From NCBI GenBank assembly GCA_022650485.1, contig JALCPP010000006.1, positions 124,001 to 188,000 of the forward strand: 64,000 nt of DNA, written 5' to 3'. Source of the DNA: Oscillospiraceae bacterium. GTDB taxonomy: Bacteria > Bacillota > Clostridia > Oscillospirales > Acutalibacteraceae. The position numbers and the translations under genes were made by a program. Below, piece by piece: positions 26,101 to 33,715 of the stretch; the stretch's first letter is position 1, and each line of letters begins with the position of its first letter. Under the pieces are notes generated by a model that did no database searches, was not told the DNA's origin, and was given only the letters and a program-made list of their open reading frames with translations.

Positions 26101-26696
26101 GCGGACTGGACCACGTCCTCGCTTCCGGCGAAGATGTCAACGTTTTCGTCTTCGATACCGAAGTATACTCCAACACCGGCGGGCAGGCTTCCAAATCCAC
26201 CCCGATCGGTTCCGTTGCACAGTTTGCTGCAACCGGTAAATCCACCAAGAAGAAGGATCTGCCGGGCATGGCCATGACTTACGGCTATGTTTATGTTGCT
26301 CATATTGCAATGGGCGCAGATTACAACCAGACCATCAAAGCAATTACCGAAGCGGAAAGCTACCATGGTCCTTCCCTCATCATCGGCTATGCTCCCTGCA
26401 TCAACCAGGGCATTAAGAAAGGCATGAGCAAGTCCCAGATTGAGGAAAAGGAAGCAGTCGCCTGCGGCTACTGGAAGAACTTCCGTTACGATCCTCGCCG
26501 TTTGGAAGAGGGCAAGAACCCATTCCAGCTCGACAGCAAGGCTCCGTCTGCTTCTTACCGTGACTTCATCATGGGCGAAGTACGTTACAACTCCCTGACC
26601 CGCGCCTTCCCGGAGCGTGCAGAGACATTGTTCCAGAAAGCGGAGAAAGTTGCAAAAGAGGATTACGATCACCTCGAAAAACTTTCCAAGATGTAA
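23133..26696 (+). CDS. nifJ: Pyruvate:ferredoxin (flavodoxin) oxidoreductase
   Basis: An 1187-residue single-chain PFOR, the central enzyme of clostridial fermentation. It oxidises pyruvate and CoA to acetyl-CoA and CO2 and reduces ferredoxin. In order: N-terminal pyrimidine-binding domain (YPITPSSVMADETDKY), gamma and CoA domains, a ferredoxin-like segment with two [4Fe-4S] motifs (CIQCNQCAYVCP near 697 and CTGCGSCATICPG near 752), the proximal cluster cysteines CAGCGETPY (about 823), and the TPP domain with GDGWAYDIGYGG (about 980) and SNTGGQ. All domains are full length. Codon use is more biased (GGC, AAG, TTC-rich) than that of its neighbours, which suggests high expression. An AAGGAGG site 12 bases from the ATG, its own promoter and a strong terminator make it monocistronic. 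Confidence 0.98.
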   Translation: MDSRKMKTMDGNNAAAYVSYAFTDVAAIYPITPSSVMADETDKYAAAGKKNLFGRQVQITEMQSEAGASGAVHGSLAAGALTTTYTASQGLLLMIPNMYKIAGEFLPAVMHVSARSLSTQALCIFGDHSDIYACRQTGFAMLCSNSPQECMDLGAVAHLASIKGSMPVMHFFDGFRTSHEIQKIHIWDDKDLAEMLDWDSVEKFRRNAMNPEHPVTKGTSENDDLFFQVNEASNSHYDAFPEVVVDYMDKVNAKLGTDYKPFNYYGAPDATEVIIAMGSVCECAEEVVDYLNAAGEKVGLVKVHLYRPFVAKYLLDVLPKSVKKISVLDRTKERGSIGEPLYLDIVAALKDTEFATTPVYTGRYGLGSKDTNPGQIVAVYRNMQSDSSKKRFTIGIIDDVTNLSLDVKENPDTTPKGTHSCKFWGLGADGTVGANKNSIKIIGDHTDMYAQGYFAYDSKKSGGLTVSHLRFGSKPIKSTYYVKKADFVACHKPSYVDSYDMVQDIKPGGNFLLNCEWETVEELDKHLPGKMKKYIADNNINFYTINGVKLGKELGLGARINTVLQSAFFAIADIIPKEKAIQYLKDAATKSYGKKGEKIVAMNHAAIERGSTDFVKVNIPESWKNAADDSVVETATGDDKPLVNYVNKVLIPANRYKGNEIPVSDLMPMADGTVPSGSAAYEKRGVAIDVPEWLPENCIQCNQCAYVCPHAVIRPVVMTEEEAKNAPEGMKMKDMTLLKGYKFAMTISTMDCTGCGSCATICPGMKGNKALAMKPMDTQLDGQKSYEYGQSLPEKPEVFAKFKPTSVKGSQFKKPLLEYSGACAGCGETPYAKLITQLYGDRMYIANATGCSSIWGGSAPATPYTRNAKGFGPAWNNSLFEDNAEFGYGMALANKALRGRLDEYVGKIAASDAASASLKDACKAWKDSFGDSIANREPADKLIAELEKAAAGTGEVAELAKKTLADKDYLAKKSIWIFGGDGWAYDIGYGGLDHVLASGEDVNVFVFDTEVYSNTGGQASKSTPIGSVAQFAATGKSTKKKDLPGMAMTYGYVYVAHIAMGADYNQTIKAITEAESYHGPSLIIGYAPCINQGIKKGMSKSQIEEKEAVACGYWKNFRYDPRRLEEGKNPFQLDSKAPSASYRDFIMGEVRYNSLTRAFPERAETLFQKAEKVAKEDYDHLEKLSKM

Positions 26697-26718
26697 GTTC
26701 GGTTTACCGATAAAAACT

Positions 26719-26755
26719 GCCCCCGTACAGAATCTTCTGTACGGGGGCTTTTTTT
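26719..26755 (+). terminator. Intrinsic terminator after nifJ
   Basis: Perfect 12-bp stem GCCCCCGTACAG/CTGTACGGGGGC followed by seven T. Confidence 0.93.
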
Positions 26756-26773
26756 GCCCGGTTTTCGCGCTGC

Positions 26774-27199
26774 CTACCCCTGGATATCCTGCTGAGAAAT
26801 TCCATTCAGTGCCTGTGTCGCGCTGTTTTGCAGCGAGGGGTCCACCGAAATATCACCCAGCGCGACAATTCCGACCAAATTGTTGTGCTCCACCACAGGC
26901 AGCCGCCGAATCTGGTGCTGGCTCATCATTTTTGCGGCTTCGTGAACATCCATTTCAGGGTTTCCGAGCACCGGATTGGAGCTCATGACCTCTGAAACTT
27001 TTCGGTTCTGCGAGCCCTGCTTGTCGGCAGTCGCCCGAAGGGTAATGTCGCGGTCCGTCACAATACCGACCACCTGCTTCTGCCGGCAGACAGGGACCGA
27101 CCCCACATGGTACTGCTTCATCAGCTGTGCCGCCTGTTCCACACTGTCCTCAGAACCGACGCAGGCAACGTCTTTGGTCATAATATCCTTTACTTTCAT
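26774..27199 (-). CDS. Tandem CBS-domain protein
   Basis: A 141-residue cytosolic protein formed by two CBS motifs: residues 1-60 (MKVKDIMTKDVACV, the QYHVGSVPV strand, VVGIVTDRDITLRA) and 68-127 (VSEVMSSNPV, HQIRRLPVVE, NLVGIVALGDIS). Such stand-alone pairs bind AMP, ATP or SAM and act as energy or ligand sensors; similar proteins are common in spore-formers. The start is the ATG with GAGGTGG upstream; a GTG/ATG run five codons earlier would lie on that site. It is convergent with nifJ, sharing the intergenic terminator region, and lies downstream of the XRE regulator gene on the same strand. Confidence 0.9.
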   Translation of the reverse strand: MKVKDIMTKDVACVGSEDSVEQAAQLMKQYHVGSVPVCRQKQVVGIVTDRDITLRATADKQGSQNRKVSEVMSSNPVLGNPEMDVHEAAKMMSQHQIRRLPVVEHNNLVGIVALGDISVDPSLQNSATQALNGISQQDIQG

Positions 27200-27275
27200 T
27201 TCTTTCCACCTCATGAGTGGTTTACCCGCAGAGAAATGAATTATTCAATTTTTATTTTTCTTCCGCTCTTTGTCG

Positions 27276-28049
27276 TTACGAAACCACCCAGGTAAAGATT
27301 GTCTTGATCGGTTCCCATATGCCCGGAAATTCCTGTTCAATCAGTTGAGAAATTTCCTTGCTTTGATGAATGCCGATCTGCTTCAATACAATCTCACGCG
27401 TTCCTTGAACTGCGTCGCCAATGGCAATGTGCCCCTTTGCAAATCCGCCGGCGGCAATGTCAGAGGCAACCGCGCAGCCGCCCAAAGCATATTTTCCGAC
27501 CGCGACTCCGCCCAGCGCCAGAACACCAACGGAAACGCCCCCCGCCGCAACAGCGCCAACTGCAATACCCCCCACAGAAAACAACCCGCAGGAAAGAACC
27601 GCCAAAGACAGAATTCCCAGAGCCAGAACGCCGATACAAAAAGCCCCCAGACAGACTGCGCCCATGGAAACCACGCCAATCGCGATATTTCCGATGGCGA
27701 TGATTCCCTTTGCCGTGTAGACGCCATGCCTTCCCACATTGATATGCACCAGCGGAATCCCGAACACCGTTCTTTTGCTTTTGTATTCATAATGCCCTTC
27801 CGGATACCAGATTCCTCGTTTTACAGCCGAATGAAAAGCCGCCGGTTCCTCTTTGGCATCCTTGACCAGAAAGTCCAGGCTGACTTCAAATAATTCACTC
27901 ACACGAATCAGCTTTTCCGTTTCGGGCAGGGACTGCCCGGACTCCCATTTTGAAACCGCCTGGCGGGAAACCCCGATGGCATTTGCCAATTCCTCCTGGG
28001 ACATACCTCGCTTTTTTCTCAGCGCATACAGTTTTTCGGCAAAAGTCAT
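27276..28049 (-). CDS. XRE-family regulator with a long C-terminal glycine-pentad repeat
   Basis: A 257-residue protein. Residues 1-66 are a standard XRE helix-turn-helix (MSQEELANAIGVSRQAVSKW, LPETEKLIRVSELFEVSLDFL). Residues 115-194 are 16 consecutive five-residue units of the form G-h-h-[A/S/C]-h (for example GIIAI GNIAI GVVSM GAVCL), and the pattern resumes after a one-residue slip at 201-216. The period and small residues resemble pentapeptide-repeat beta-helices, but the units are hydrophobic and lack the usual A(D/N)LxX. A helical or membrane-associated form is possible. Residues 217-257 end in a short amphipathic region. The ATG has GGGGAGGTGATGAA before it. Target genes are unknown; htrA is divergent. 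Confidence 0.85.
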   Translation of the reverse strand: MTFAEKLYALRKKRGMSQEELANAIGVSRQAVSKWESGQSLPETEKLIRVSELFEVSLDFLVKDAKEEPAAFHSAVKRGIWYPEGHYEYKSKRTVFGIPLVHINVGRHGVYTAKGIIAIGNIAIGVVSMGAVCLGAFCIGVLALGILSLAVLSCGLFSVGGIAVGAVAAGGVSVGVLALGGVAVGKYALGGCAVASDIAAGGFAKGHIAIGDAVQGTREIVLKQIGIHQSKEISQLIEQEFPGIWEPIKTIFTWVVS

Positions 28050-28070
28050 TTCATCACCTCCCCATTATCA

Positions 28071-28108
28071 TAAAAGAAAAAGCCGCCGATTTCCACCATT
28101 TGCGGCTT
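28071..28108 (-). promoter_or_regulatory. Terminator-like hairpin in the leader of the XRE gene
   Basis: Minus strand AAGCCGC-N15-GCGGCTT followed by TTTCTTTT, ending about 12 bases before the Shine-Dalgarno site. No gene ends upstream on this strand, so it would act on the regulator's own transcript. Confidence 0.5.
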
Positions 28109-28349
28109 GAAATTTGTCAACCTGCGGTTGCGGGCAGACTTCCGCTGCTTTTTCTGCTCAAAAGCACACTTTTCTTTCTTATTCCACACAACTTTCTTCT
28201 CACCGTTCCAAAAATCCTGTCAAAAAGCAGCAATTCCTCTTCTTAACATAAATTTCTAATTTTATTCATAGAATTCTTAATTAGTGCTCATAAATCTTTC
28301 ATAGTCATCCGCCATAATAAAATCAAACAATTCAGAAAGGATGATCGTC
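28109..28349. other. Divergent region between the XRE gene and htrA
   Basis: AT-rich. Two TTGACA hexamers occur on the minus strand (near 28118 and 28220) but neither has a good -10 at 16-18 bp. On the plus strand CATAAT near 28312 could be a -10 for htrA but lacks a -35. I see no confident promoter, which may mean activator-dependent control. Confidence 0.4.
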
Positions 28350-29774
28350 ATGAGGAATCCGTTCAGAAAAGACCGTGAAGACGATTCCACCATCCCCGCC
28401 AATATAAATTATGACGCGGATTATCGCAATGACTGGAGGGATTCTTCCGAGCGGCCCAACCAAACCGTTTGGCAGGGTGACTGTTACCACTCTTACCGTT
28501 CCCCCGGCACCCCAACCCCGCCGAACGACACCCCAAAACAGTTTAATGCCGTGGAAGTCACCGCAAAAGAGGTTCCCAAAAAGCCGAAAAAACATCTTGT
28601 GAGGAACGTGATTGCCGGGCTGACCGCATGCCTGGTTGTTTCCGCAAGCTCTGTCGCCGGTTTTGCCTATTTGATTCAATCCGGCACCATACAAATGGAC
28701 TCAGGCAGTTTTTATCCGGCATTTACCATCATGAAGAACGACGACAGCGACTCCGATACGGTGAACACCACCCAAACCGCGGCCTCCGGAACACTGACTC
28801 TGGAACAGGTCGCAAGCAAGGTGATTCCGTCGGTCGTCTGCATTCAGAATTACCAGGTAAACCAAAACGCCGCCTACACCGCCGGAAACTTCGGGTCCGG
28901 AAGTCAGAGCAGTGACGGTCAGGACAGCGCCGTTTCCCCCGCGAGTGAAGGCAGCGGCATCATCGCCACCAGCGACGGTTATATTATCACTAACGCGCAT
29001 GTGGTGGACAGCGCGTCTTCCTTAAAAGTCATCCTTTCCGACGGCACAACCTATCAGGCAAAGCTGATCGGCAGCGACAGCGTTACAGACCTTGCGGTCA
29101 TTAAAATTGAAGCAAAGGGGCTGACCGCCGCCGAATTCGGTTCCAGCGATGATCTGAAAGTAGCGGATCAAGTAATGGCGGTCGGCAATCCAGGCGGCAT
29201 GGAGTTCAATTCCACCGTCACCATCGGTTATGTTTCCGCCCTGAACCGTGAAATTACAAGCTCTGAAACCGGATATACCATGAAATGTATCCAGACCGAC
29301 GCGGCAATTAACCCCGGAAACTCCGGCGGAGCGCTGGTCAATATGAAAGGACAGGTCATCGGCATCAACTCGTCCAAAATTGTTGCCACCGATTATGAAG
29401 GGCTCGGATTTGCCATCCCGATCAACGAATCCCAGCAGGTGATCAGCGATTTGAAACAATACGGCTACGTAAAGGACCGCGCGGTTCTCGGCATTTCCGG
29501 CCAGTTTATCGACAGCATGACATCCCGTTTCTACGGCTTACCCTCCGGCATGTATGTCGCCTCCGTCAGCAGTAACGCGGTCACCAATGCAGGCATTCAG
29601 AAAGGCGACGTGATCACAAAGATCGACGACACCAGCGTAACCAGCCTGAACGTCATCTCTTCCATCATTGCCAAGAAAAAGCCGGGCGATACCGTAACCC
29701 TCAGCGTAACAAGAGCGCTGACCGGTCAGACCTTTACCGCCACCGTCAAACTGTCACAGGCCACCGGTTCCTAA
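28350..29774 (+). CDS. htrA: HtrA/DegP-like membrane-anchored serine protease
   Basis: A 474-residue trypsin-like serine protease of the HtrA family. It has a polar cytosolic N-terminus (1-80), one transmembrane anchor (about 85-112, VRNVIAGLTACLVVSASSVAGF), a Ser/Thr-rich linker, the protease domain with the triad His217 (TNAHVVD), Asp247 (SVTDLAVIK) and Ser325 (GNSGGAL), and a C-terminal PDZ domain (about 375-470, with GIQKGDVITKIDD). It should degrade or refold damaged proteins on the outer face of the membrane. The start is the second ATG, with AAAGGA eight bases upstream; the first ATG (28341) abuts that site. It is divergent from the XRE gene; the 3' side shares a terminator with the GNAT operon. 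Confidence 0.93.
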   Translation: MRNPFRKDREDDSTIPANINYDADYRNDWRDSSERPNQTVWQGDCYHSYRSPGTPTPPNDTPKQFNAVEVTAKEVPKKPKKHLVRNVIAGLTACLVVSASSVAGFAYLIQSGTIQMDSGSFYPAFTIMKNDDSDSDTVNTTQTAASGTLTLEQVASKVIPSVVCIQNYQVNQNAAYTAGNFGSGSQSSDGQDSAVSPASEGSGIIATSDGYIITNAHVVDSASSLKVILSDGTTYQAKLIGSDSVTDLAVIKIEAKGLTAAEFGSSDDLKVADQVMAVGNPGGMEFNSTVTIGYVSALNREITSSETGYTMKCIQTDAAINPGNSGGALVNMKGQVIGINSSKIVATDYEGLGFAIPINESQQVISDLKQYGYVKDRAVLGISGQFIDSMTSRFYGLPSGMYVASVSSNAVTNAGIQKGDVITKIDDTSVTSLNVISSIIAKKKPGDTVTLSVTRALTGQTFTATVKLSQATGS

Positions 29775-29822
29775 GATTCCTTTGCGGCAGACGAAACGTT
29801 TTTTTAAAAAACAGCCCCGATA

Positions 29823-29872
29823 AAAATGCGCTCTGAACGGCTTTTCCGGCCGGACAGGGCGCATCACTTTTA
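29823..29872. terminator. Terminator between htrA and the GNAT gene
   Basis: Hairpin TGCGCTCTG/CAGGGCGCA with a stable inner loop. The minus-strand side is followed by ATTTTTAT, so it mainly ends the iscS operon; the plus-strand tail is poorer in T. Confidence 0.65.
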
Positions 29873-29892
29873 TGAACTTTCACAGATGGACT

Positions 29893-30672
29893 TCACGCAT
29901 CGACAATGCGGTACTTTGAATTTTCTTTTTGGAAAAATTCGTACTCATAAAACGGAGAAAATCCCAAATGGGAATACAGTTGAATTGCATTCTGATTCCT
30001 GCTGTGAACAACCAGATAAGCCATTTCAGCGCCATGTTTTCTTCCGTACTCAAAGACAGCATTGCATATGGAGGTTCCGATTCCGGCGCGCCGGTACTCC
30101 GGGGCAACATGCAGGTCATAGAGGCCCGCATATCCCCGTTCCACGGTTCCATATCCACAGCCGACAATTTTTCCGTCCCTGACCGCCTTGACAAACACGC
30201 TGCGAACCGCCAGTGCGGCCAGCCCGCGGCAATGGATAGACACCAGCTCCGGCGAGGAAACGCCCGTCAGCCTTGCGGAAGCGTCCAGCCAATCGGGGTC
30301 CGGTGTTTCGGAACATTGAATTTCGGAAGGAAAGCGGTGTGTTTCCTGTTTTAAAACACCGCGCATGACGTTCACCTTTTTGATGTTCCGATACTGCATG
30401 GACCGCAGCAGCTGCGGCAGACCTTCCTGAAGAACGGGGGTCACCTTAAAAACGGAAGGCAGCCGGTTGTGTTCAAACAGTTTCTCGCACCGTTCGACTG
30501 TTTCCGCCGTATTTTGCCTCATGCCGGAAAGGGGACAGACGCAGTTTGAACGGTAAGTATATTTTTGATTCAGACGAATGACCCATCCATCCAGTAAAAC
30601 CGTCGTCAGTGCCGGAATCGAGTTGAGCAGTAATTCTTCCACCACTCGAATTTCATCCATGTCTCTTCCCAT
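29893..30672 (-). CDS. GNAT-family N-acetyltransferase
   Basis: A 259-residue protein. The N-terminal half has the VVEELLLNSIPALTTV and DGWVIRLNQKYTYRSNCV blocks found in a group of Firmicutes GNAT proteins that start with a conserved 'DGW-R-G-R-N' region. The C-terminal half (about 145-250) is the catalytic GNAT domain with DLHVAPEYRRAGIGTSI and NQNAIQLYSHLGF. Substrate unknown. Its 5' end overlaps the upstream gene by 67 bases, much more than the usual 4-8. The chosen ATG has AAGGTGG only three bases away; an ATG four codons later (30660) is the alternative. It is the last gene of the iscS-thiI-cinA operon. Confidence 0.85.
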   Translation of the reverse strand: MGRDMDEIRVVEELLLNSIPALTTVLLDGWVIRLNQKYTYRSNCVCPLSGMRQNTAETVERCEKLFEHNRLPSVFKVTPVLQEGLPQLLRSMQYRNIKKVNVMRGVLKQETHRFPSEIQCSETPDPDWLDASARLTGVSSPELVSIHCRGLAALAVRSVFVKAVRDGKIVGCGYGTVERGYAGLYDLHVAPEYRRAGIGTSICNAVFEYGRKHGAEMAYLVVHSRNQNAIQLYSHLGFSPFYEYEFFQKENSKYRIVDA

Positions 30673-31196
30673 AATCCACCTTTTTGTTCCTGTGTTTGGT
30701 TCTGCCCGGGAATTCTGTCTTCCGATACCTTTTCCGGTGAAAATTGAAAGTCGATGTCTTTGGGCGCCGGAATTTCACCCTCCAGCTCAAACTTCTGTTT
30801 CAGCCGCTCGAACGCAGCCGGCAGCATTTCCAGAATTTCGCTGGGGTCATCCGGCAGAATAAAAATCGCCCGGTCCTCGCTTTCCACCAAATACCCTTTT
30901 GTTTCTCTGCCGGTCAGTCGAAGCACCCCGACCGGTTCTCCGTCCTCGCCAACCGGGACGTGAAGCGTCCCAAACAGCGGCGCGGCACAGGCAGGGCAAC
31001 CGCCGTCACCCTTGCTGATGGTAAACACCACTTCCGCATTTTTCAGCAGTTCCGCCATATTCGGGTTCAGGCGGTCTTCCCTCGTACAAACCCGAACGTC
31101 CCCCAAAGACAGATGGAACCATCCGGCGGCCCGTCGAATCGTCTTTTCACAGACGGATGTCCGCCTGGAACGGTAAAACAAAAGGCCCGCATCCAT
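30606..31196 (-). CDS. Unknown protein with a reduced MoCF/CinA-like domain
   Basis: A 196-residue cytosolic protein. The segment NAEVVFTISKGDGGCPACAAPLF followed 60 residues later by RAIFILPDDPSEILEMLP resembles, in order and spacing, the molybdopterin-binding fold of CinA and MogA (SDILVTTGGLGPTGDD ... VVMLPGPPFELLPML in the adjacent cinA). The core glycine and aspartate residues of that fold are changed. I therefore infer a degenerate MoCF domain; I do not recognise a named family. The last 40 residues are hydrophilic and Gln/Glu-rich and overlap the next gene by 67 bases. GGGAGG precedes the ATG. It lies 24 bases behind cinA, so it may be a product of cinA duplication. Confidence 0.7.
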   Translation of the reverse strand: MDAGLLFYRSRRTSVCEKTIRRAAGWFHLSLGDVRVCTREDRLNPNMAELLKNAEVVFTISKGDGGCPACAAPLFGTLHVPVGEDGEPVGVLRLTGRETKGYLVESEDRAIFILPDDPSEILEMLPAAFERLKQKFELEGEIPAPKDIDFQFSPEKVSEDRIPGQNQTQEQKGGLWEETWMKFEWWKNYCSTRFRH

Positions 31197-31220
31197 GTTG
31201 ACTTCCTCCCGCATCCGTAC

Positions 31221-32504
31221 TCACCCGGCCTTATGTTCGCTGGAATAAGCCGGCCTGTCTTCGCCGCCCAATCCATGCAGACTGCGCCGAAGCATATCAA
31301 GCGCGTTGGATGCCGCCAGATTGCGAAGATAGTCGCGCCCGCGGTACCGGCCCGCCGGCTTCATCACACGGATTTTCACGCCGTCTGCGCCGCACAGCGC
31401 CAGGTAAATCAGCCCCACCGGTTTTTCCGGTGTGCCGCCGCCCGGTCCGGCAATTCCCGTAATGCCGATTCCGTAATCCGCACCGGAGCGCTCCCTCACG
31501 CCGCGTGCCATTGCCTCCGCCGTCTGGGGACTGACCGCCCCGTACTGCCGCAGAGTTTCTTCCGGAACCCCCAGAAGCAGGGTCTTGATTTCGTTCGCAT
31601 AGGTGACGCACCCCATGTGAAACACCCCGGAAGCACCCGAAATATCAGTGATTCGTTTGGCAAGAAGTCCGCCTGTACAGGATTCCGCCGTCGCAGCCGT
31701 TTTCCCCTGCGCCGCCAGCTCGTGAACGACCGCTTCTTCCAGGGTTTCCACGTCCACGCCGTAGACAAAGCCGCCAAGGCGCTGTTTCAGCTCTTCCACC
31801 ACCGGCGCGCACAGAGCTTCGGCAGCTTTTTCCGTGGCCGCTTTTGCGGTGACGCGCACGAACATTTCGCCCGCCTTCGCATAGGTGGCCGCCGTCGGGT
31901 TCTGCCCGGCGCAAAGGTCTTCAATCTGCTCCGCCACATATCCTTCCCCCAGCCCGAACACATGAACCATATGCGACACAATCGCGGATTTTTCACCCTG
32001 CGTCAGGTAAGGCATTGCTTCCTTTTTCAGCATGGGAAGCAGTTCAAACGGCGGGCCGGGCAGCATGACGACCCGTTTGCCGCCGTCGGTTGTAAAGCCG
32101 CATCCCGGCGCGGTTCCGCAGCCGTTTGGAAACACAGTACAGCCCTCCGGCAGCATTGCCTGTTTTTTCTGGTTTTCGCCCAAAACGCGGCCCTTAAAAT
32201 ACTGTTCTATGCGCTGAAGGCTCTCTTCGTGCATGACCAGTTTCTTTCCCGCGGCCGCGGCAATTGTTTCCTTTGTCAAGTCGTCGCCCGTCGGGCCGAG
32301 CCCTCCGGTGGTAACCAGGATATCACTGCGTGACAGCGCAAGCTCCACGGCGGATTTCAGGCGTTCGGGATTATCCCCGACCGTGCAGGAATAAAGCAGG
32401 TCGATGCCCGCCGCAGACAGTTCCCGCGCGACGAAAGAAGTATCTGTATTGACCGTATGCCCAAGCAAAAGCTCGGTTCCGACGGAAATAATTTCAGCGT
32501 TCAT
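31221..32504 (-). CDS. cinA: CinA family protein (nicotinamide-nucleotide amidase/ADP-ribose pyrophosphatase type)
   Basis: A 427-residue two-domain protein. Residues 1-170 are the MoCF-like COG1058 domain (EIISVGTELLLGHTVNTD, LVTTGGLGPTGDDLTKE, MLPGPPFELLPM). About 255-410 are the PncC-type amidase domain (TAESCTGGLLAKRIT, GITGIAGPGGGTPEKPVGLIY, with core GIAGPGGGTPEKPVG). CinA cleaves ADP-ribose and deamidates NMN in pyridine-nucleotide salvage; the competence link is historical. Full length. It lies 16 bases behind thiI in the iscS operon. Confidence 0.95.
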   Translation of the reverse strand: MNAEIISVGTELLLGHTVNTDTSFVARELSAAGIDLLYSCTVGDNPERLKSAVELALSRSDILVTTGGLGPTGDDLTKETIAAAAGKKLVMHEESLQRIEQYFKGRVLGENQKKQAMLPEGCTVFPNGCGTAPGCGFTTDGGKRVVMLPGPPFELLPMLKKEAMPYLTQGEKSAIVSHMVHVFGLGEGYVAEQIEDLCAGQNPTAATYAKAGEMFVRVTAKAATEKAAEALCAPVVEELKQRLGGFVYGVDVETLEEAVVHELAAQGKTAATAESCTGGLLAKRITDISGASGVFHMGCVTYANEIKTLLLGVPEETLRQYGAVSPQTAEAMARGVRERSGADYGIGITGIAGPGGGTPEKPVGLIYLALCGADGVKIRVMKPAGRYRGRDYLRNLAASNALDMLRRSLHGLGGEDRPAYSSEHKAG

Positions 32505-32520
32505 GGCTCTGCTCCTCCTT

Positions 32521-33699
32521 TTATCCCTCCGGCGTAATCATCGTGGTTTTGGCATTCTGAACACACTCTTCCACCAGTGCATCACAATCCAGCGCCTCTT
32601 CCGCCTTTTCCACAAATTTCAGCCCCGGCTTTGTCCTCGGATGTTTCGGGGTAAACACCGTACAGCAATCCTCATACGGAAGGATGGAAAGCTCATAGGT
32701 ATCAATCCGGTTGGCAATATCGATAATATCCCGCTTGTCCATTCCGATCAGCGGACGGAACACCGGCATCTGCGCCGCGGCATCGGTGCAAACCATCGCC
32801 TGCATCGTCTGGCTGGCCACCTGCCCCAGACTTTCGCCCGTAATCAGCGCGCCGCAGCCTTCGCTGCGCGCAATCTTTTCGGAACAGCGCATCATCAGCC
32901 GCCGCATAATAACGGTAAACAGCTCTTCCGGGCAGTTTGCCATAATCTGCTCCTGTACCTTAGCAAACGGCACGGTGTACATCTTGATGCGGCCCGCCCA
33001 GTCCCCGACCTTGGCAAGCAGGTCGCGCACTTTCTGTTCCGCGCGCTCGCTGGTGTAGGGCGGGCTGGCAAAGTGCACGGCGGTCAATTCCGCGCCGCGC
33101 CGCGCCATCATCCAGGCGGCCACCGGGCTGTCAATTCCGCCGCTGATTAAAATAGCGGCCTTTCCGCCCGTCCCGACCGGGATTCCTCCCGCGCCGCGTT
33201 CCGCGTTTCCGTGAACATAGGCGGCGGTATCACGAACCTCAATCCGCACAATATAGTCCGGATGATTCACATCCACTTTCAAATTGGGGAACTTTGAAAG
33301 CAGGAATCCGCCGGCCTCGCTGCAGATCTGCGGCGATTTCAGGGGAAATCTTTTATCGGAACGCTTGCTTTCCACTTTAAAGGTTTTCACCCCGGAAAGC
33401 GGCACGCGCAGATACTCCGCGGCAGCGTTCAAAATGGCATCCATGTTTTTTTCCACCTCGCACGCGCGGGTCAGCGAGGCGACGCCGAACACCTGGCTCA
33501 GCTTTTCCTGCGCGGTGAACAAATCCGTGCTTTCGTCCCGGGGGGACACATAAATCGTGGACTGGCGCTCCCGGACGTCAAACGCGCCGACCCTGTTGAG
33601 CCTGCGGCGGATATTCTTCCTCAGTGTTTCCTCAAAACTGTGGCGGTTCAGGCCCTTCAGGACCACCTCTCCCAGCTTTAACAGGATAATTTCTTTCAT
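32521..33699 (-). CDS. thiI: tRNA 4-thiouridine synthase / sulfur transferase ThiI
   Basis: A 392-residue protein with an N-terminal ferredoxin-like plus THUMP region (about 60-165, the tRNA-binding part) and a PP-loop adenylation domain with LISGGIDSPVAAW (about 182-194). ThiI adenylates U8 of tRNA and uses persulfide from a cysteine desulfurase to make s4U; in some bacteria it also serves thiamine synthesis. It is the short form without the C-terminal rhodanese domain, as is usual in Firmicutes, where the partner desulfurase is encoded next door, as here (iscS directly upstream, 16 bases away). The ATG at 33699 gives the usual MKEIILLKLGE start; no clear ribosome site is present, so coupling to iscS is likely. 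Confidence 0.96.
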   Translation of the reverse strand: MKEIILLKLGEVVLKGLNRHSFEETLRKNIRRRLNRVGAFDVRERQSTIYVSPRDESTDLFTAQEKLSQVFGVASLTRACEVEKNMDAILNAAAEYLRVPLSGVKTFKVESKRSDKRFPLKSPQICSEAGGFLLSKFPNLKVDVNHPDYIVRIEVRDTAAYVHGNAERGAGGIPVGTGGKAAILISGGIDSPVAAWMMARRGAELTAVHFASPPYTSERAEQKVRDLLAKVGDWAGRIKMYTVPFAKVQEQIMANCPEELFTVIMRRLMMRCSEKIARSEGCGALITGESLGQVASQTMQAMVCTDAAAQMPVFRPLIGMDKRDIIDIANRIDTYELSILPYEDCCTVFTPKHPRTKPGLKFVEKAEEALDCDALVEECVQNAKTTMITPEG

Positions 33700-33715
33700 A
33701 TGCTGTTTCACGCGT

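Noticed and set aside
24294-26672. 792-codon minus-strand frame opposite nifJ
   Set aside because: Antisense shadow caused by strong codon bias in nifJ; no start signals and no recognisable domain.
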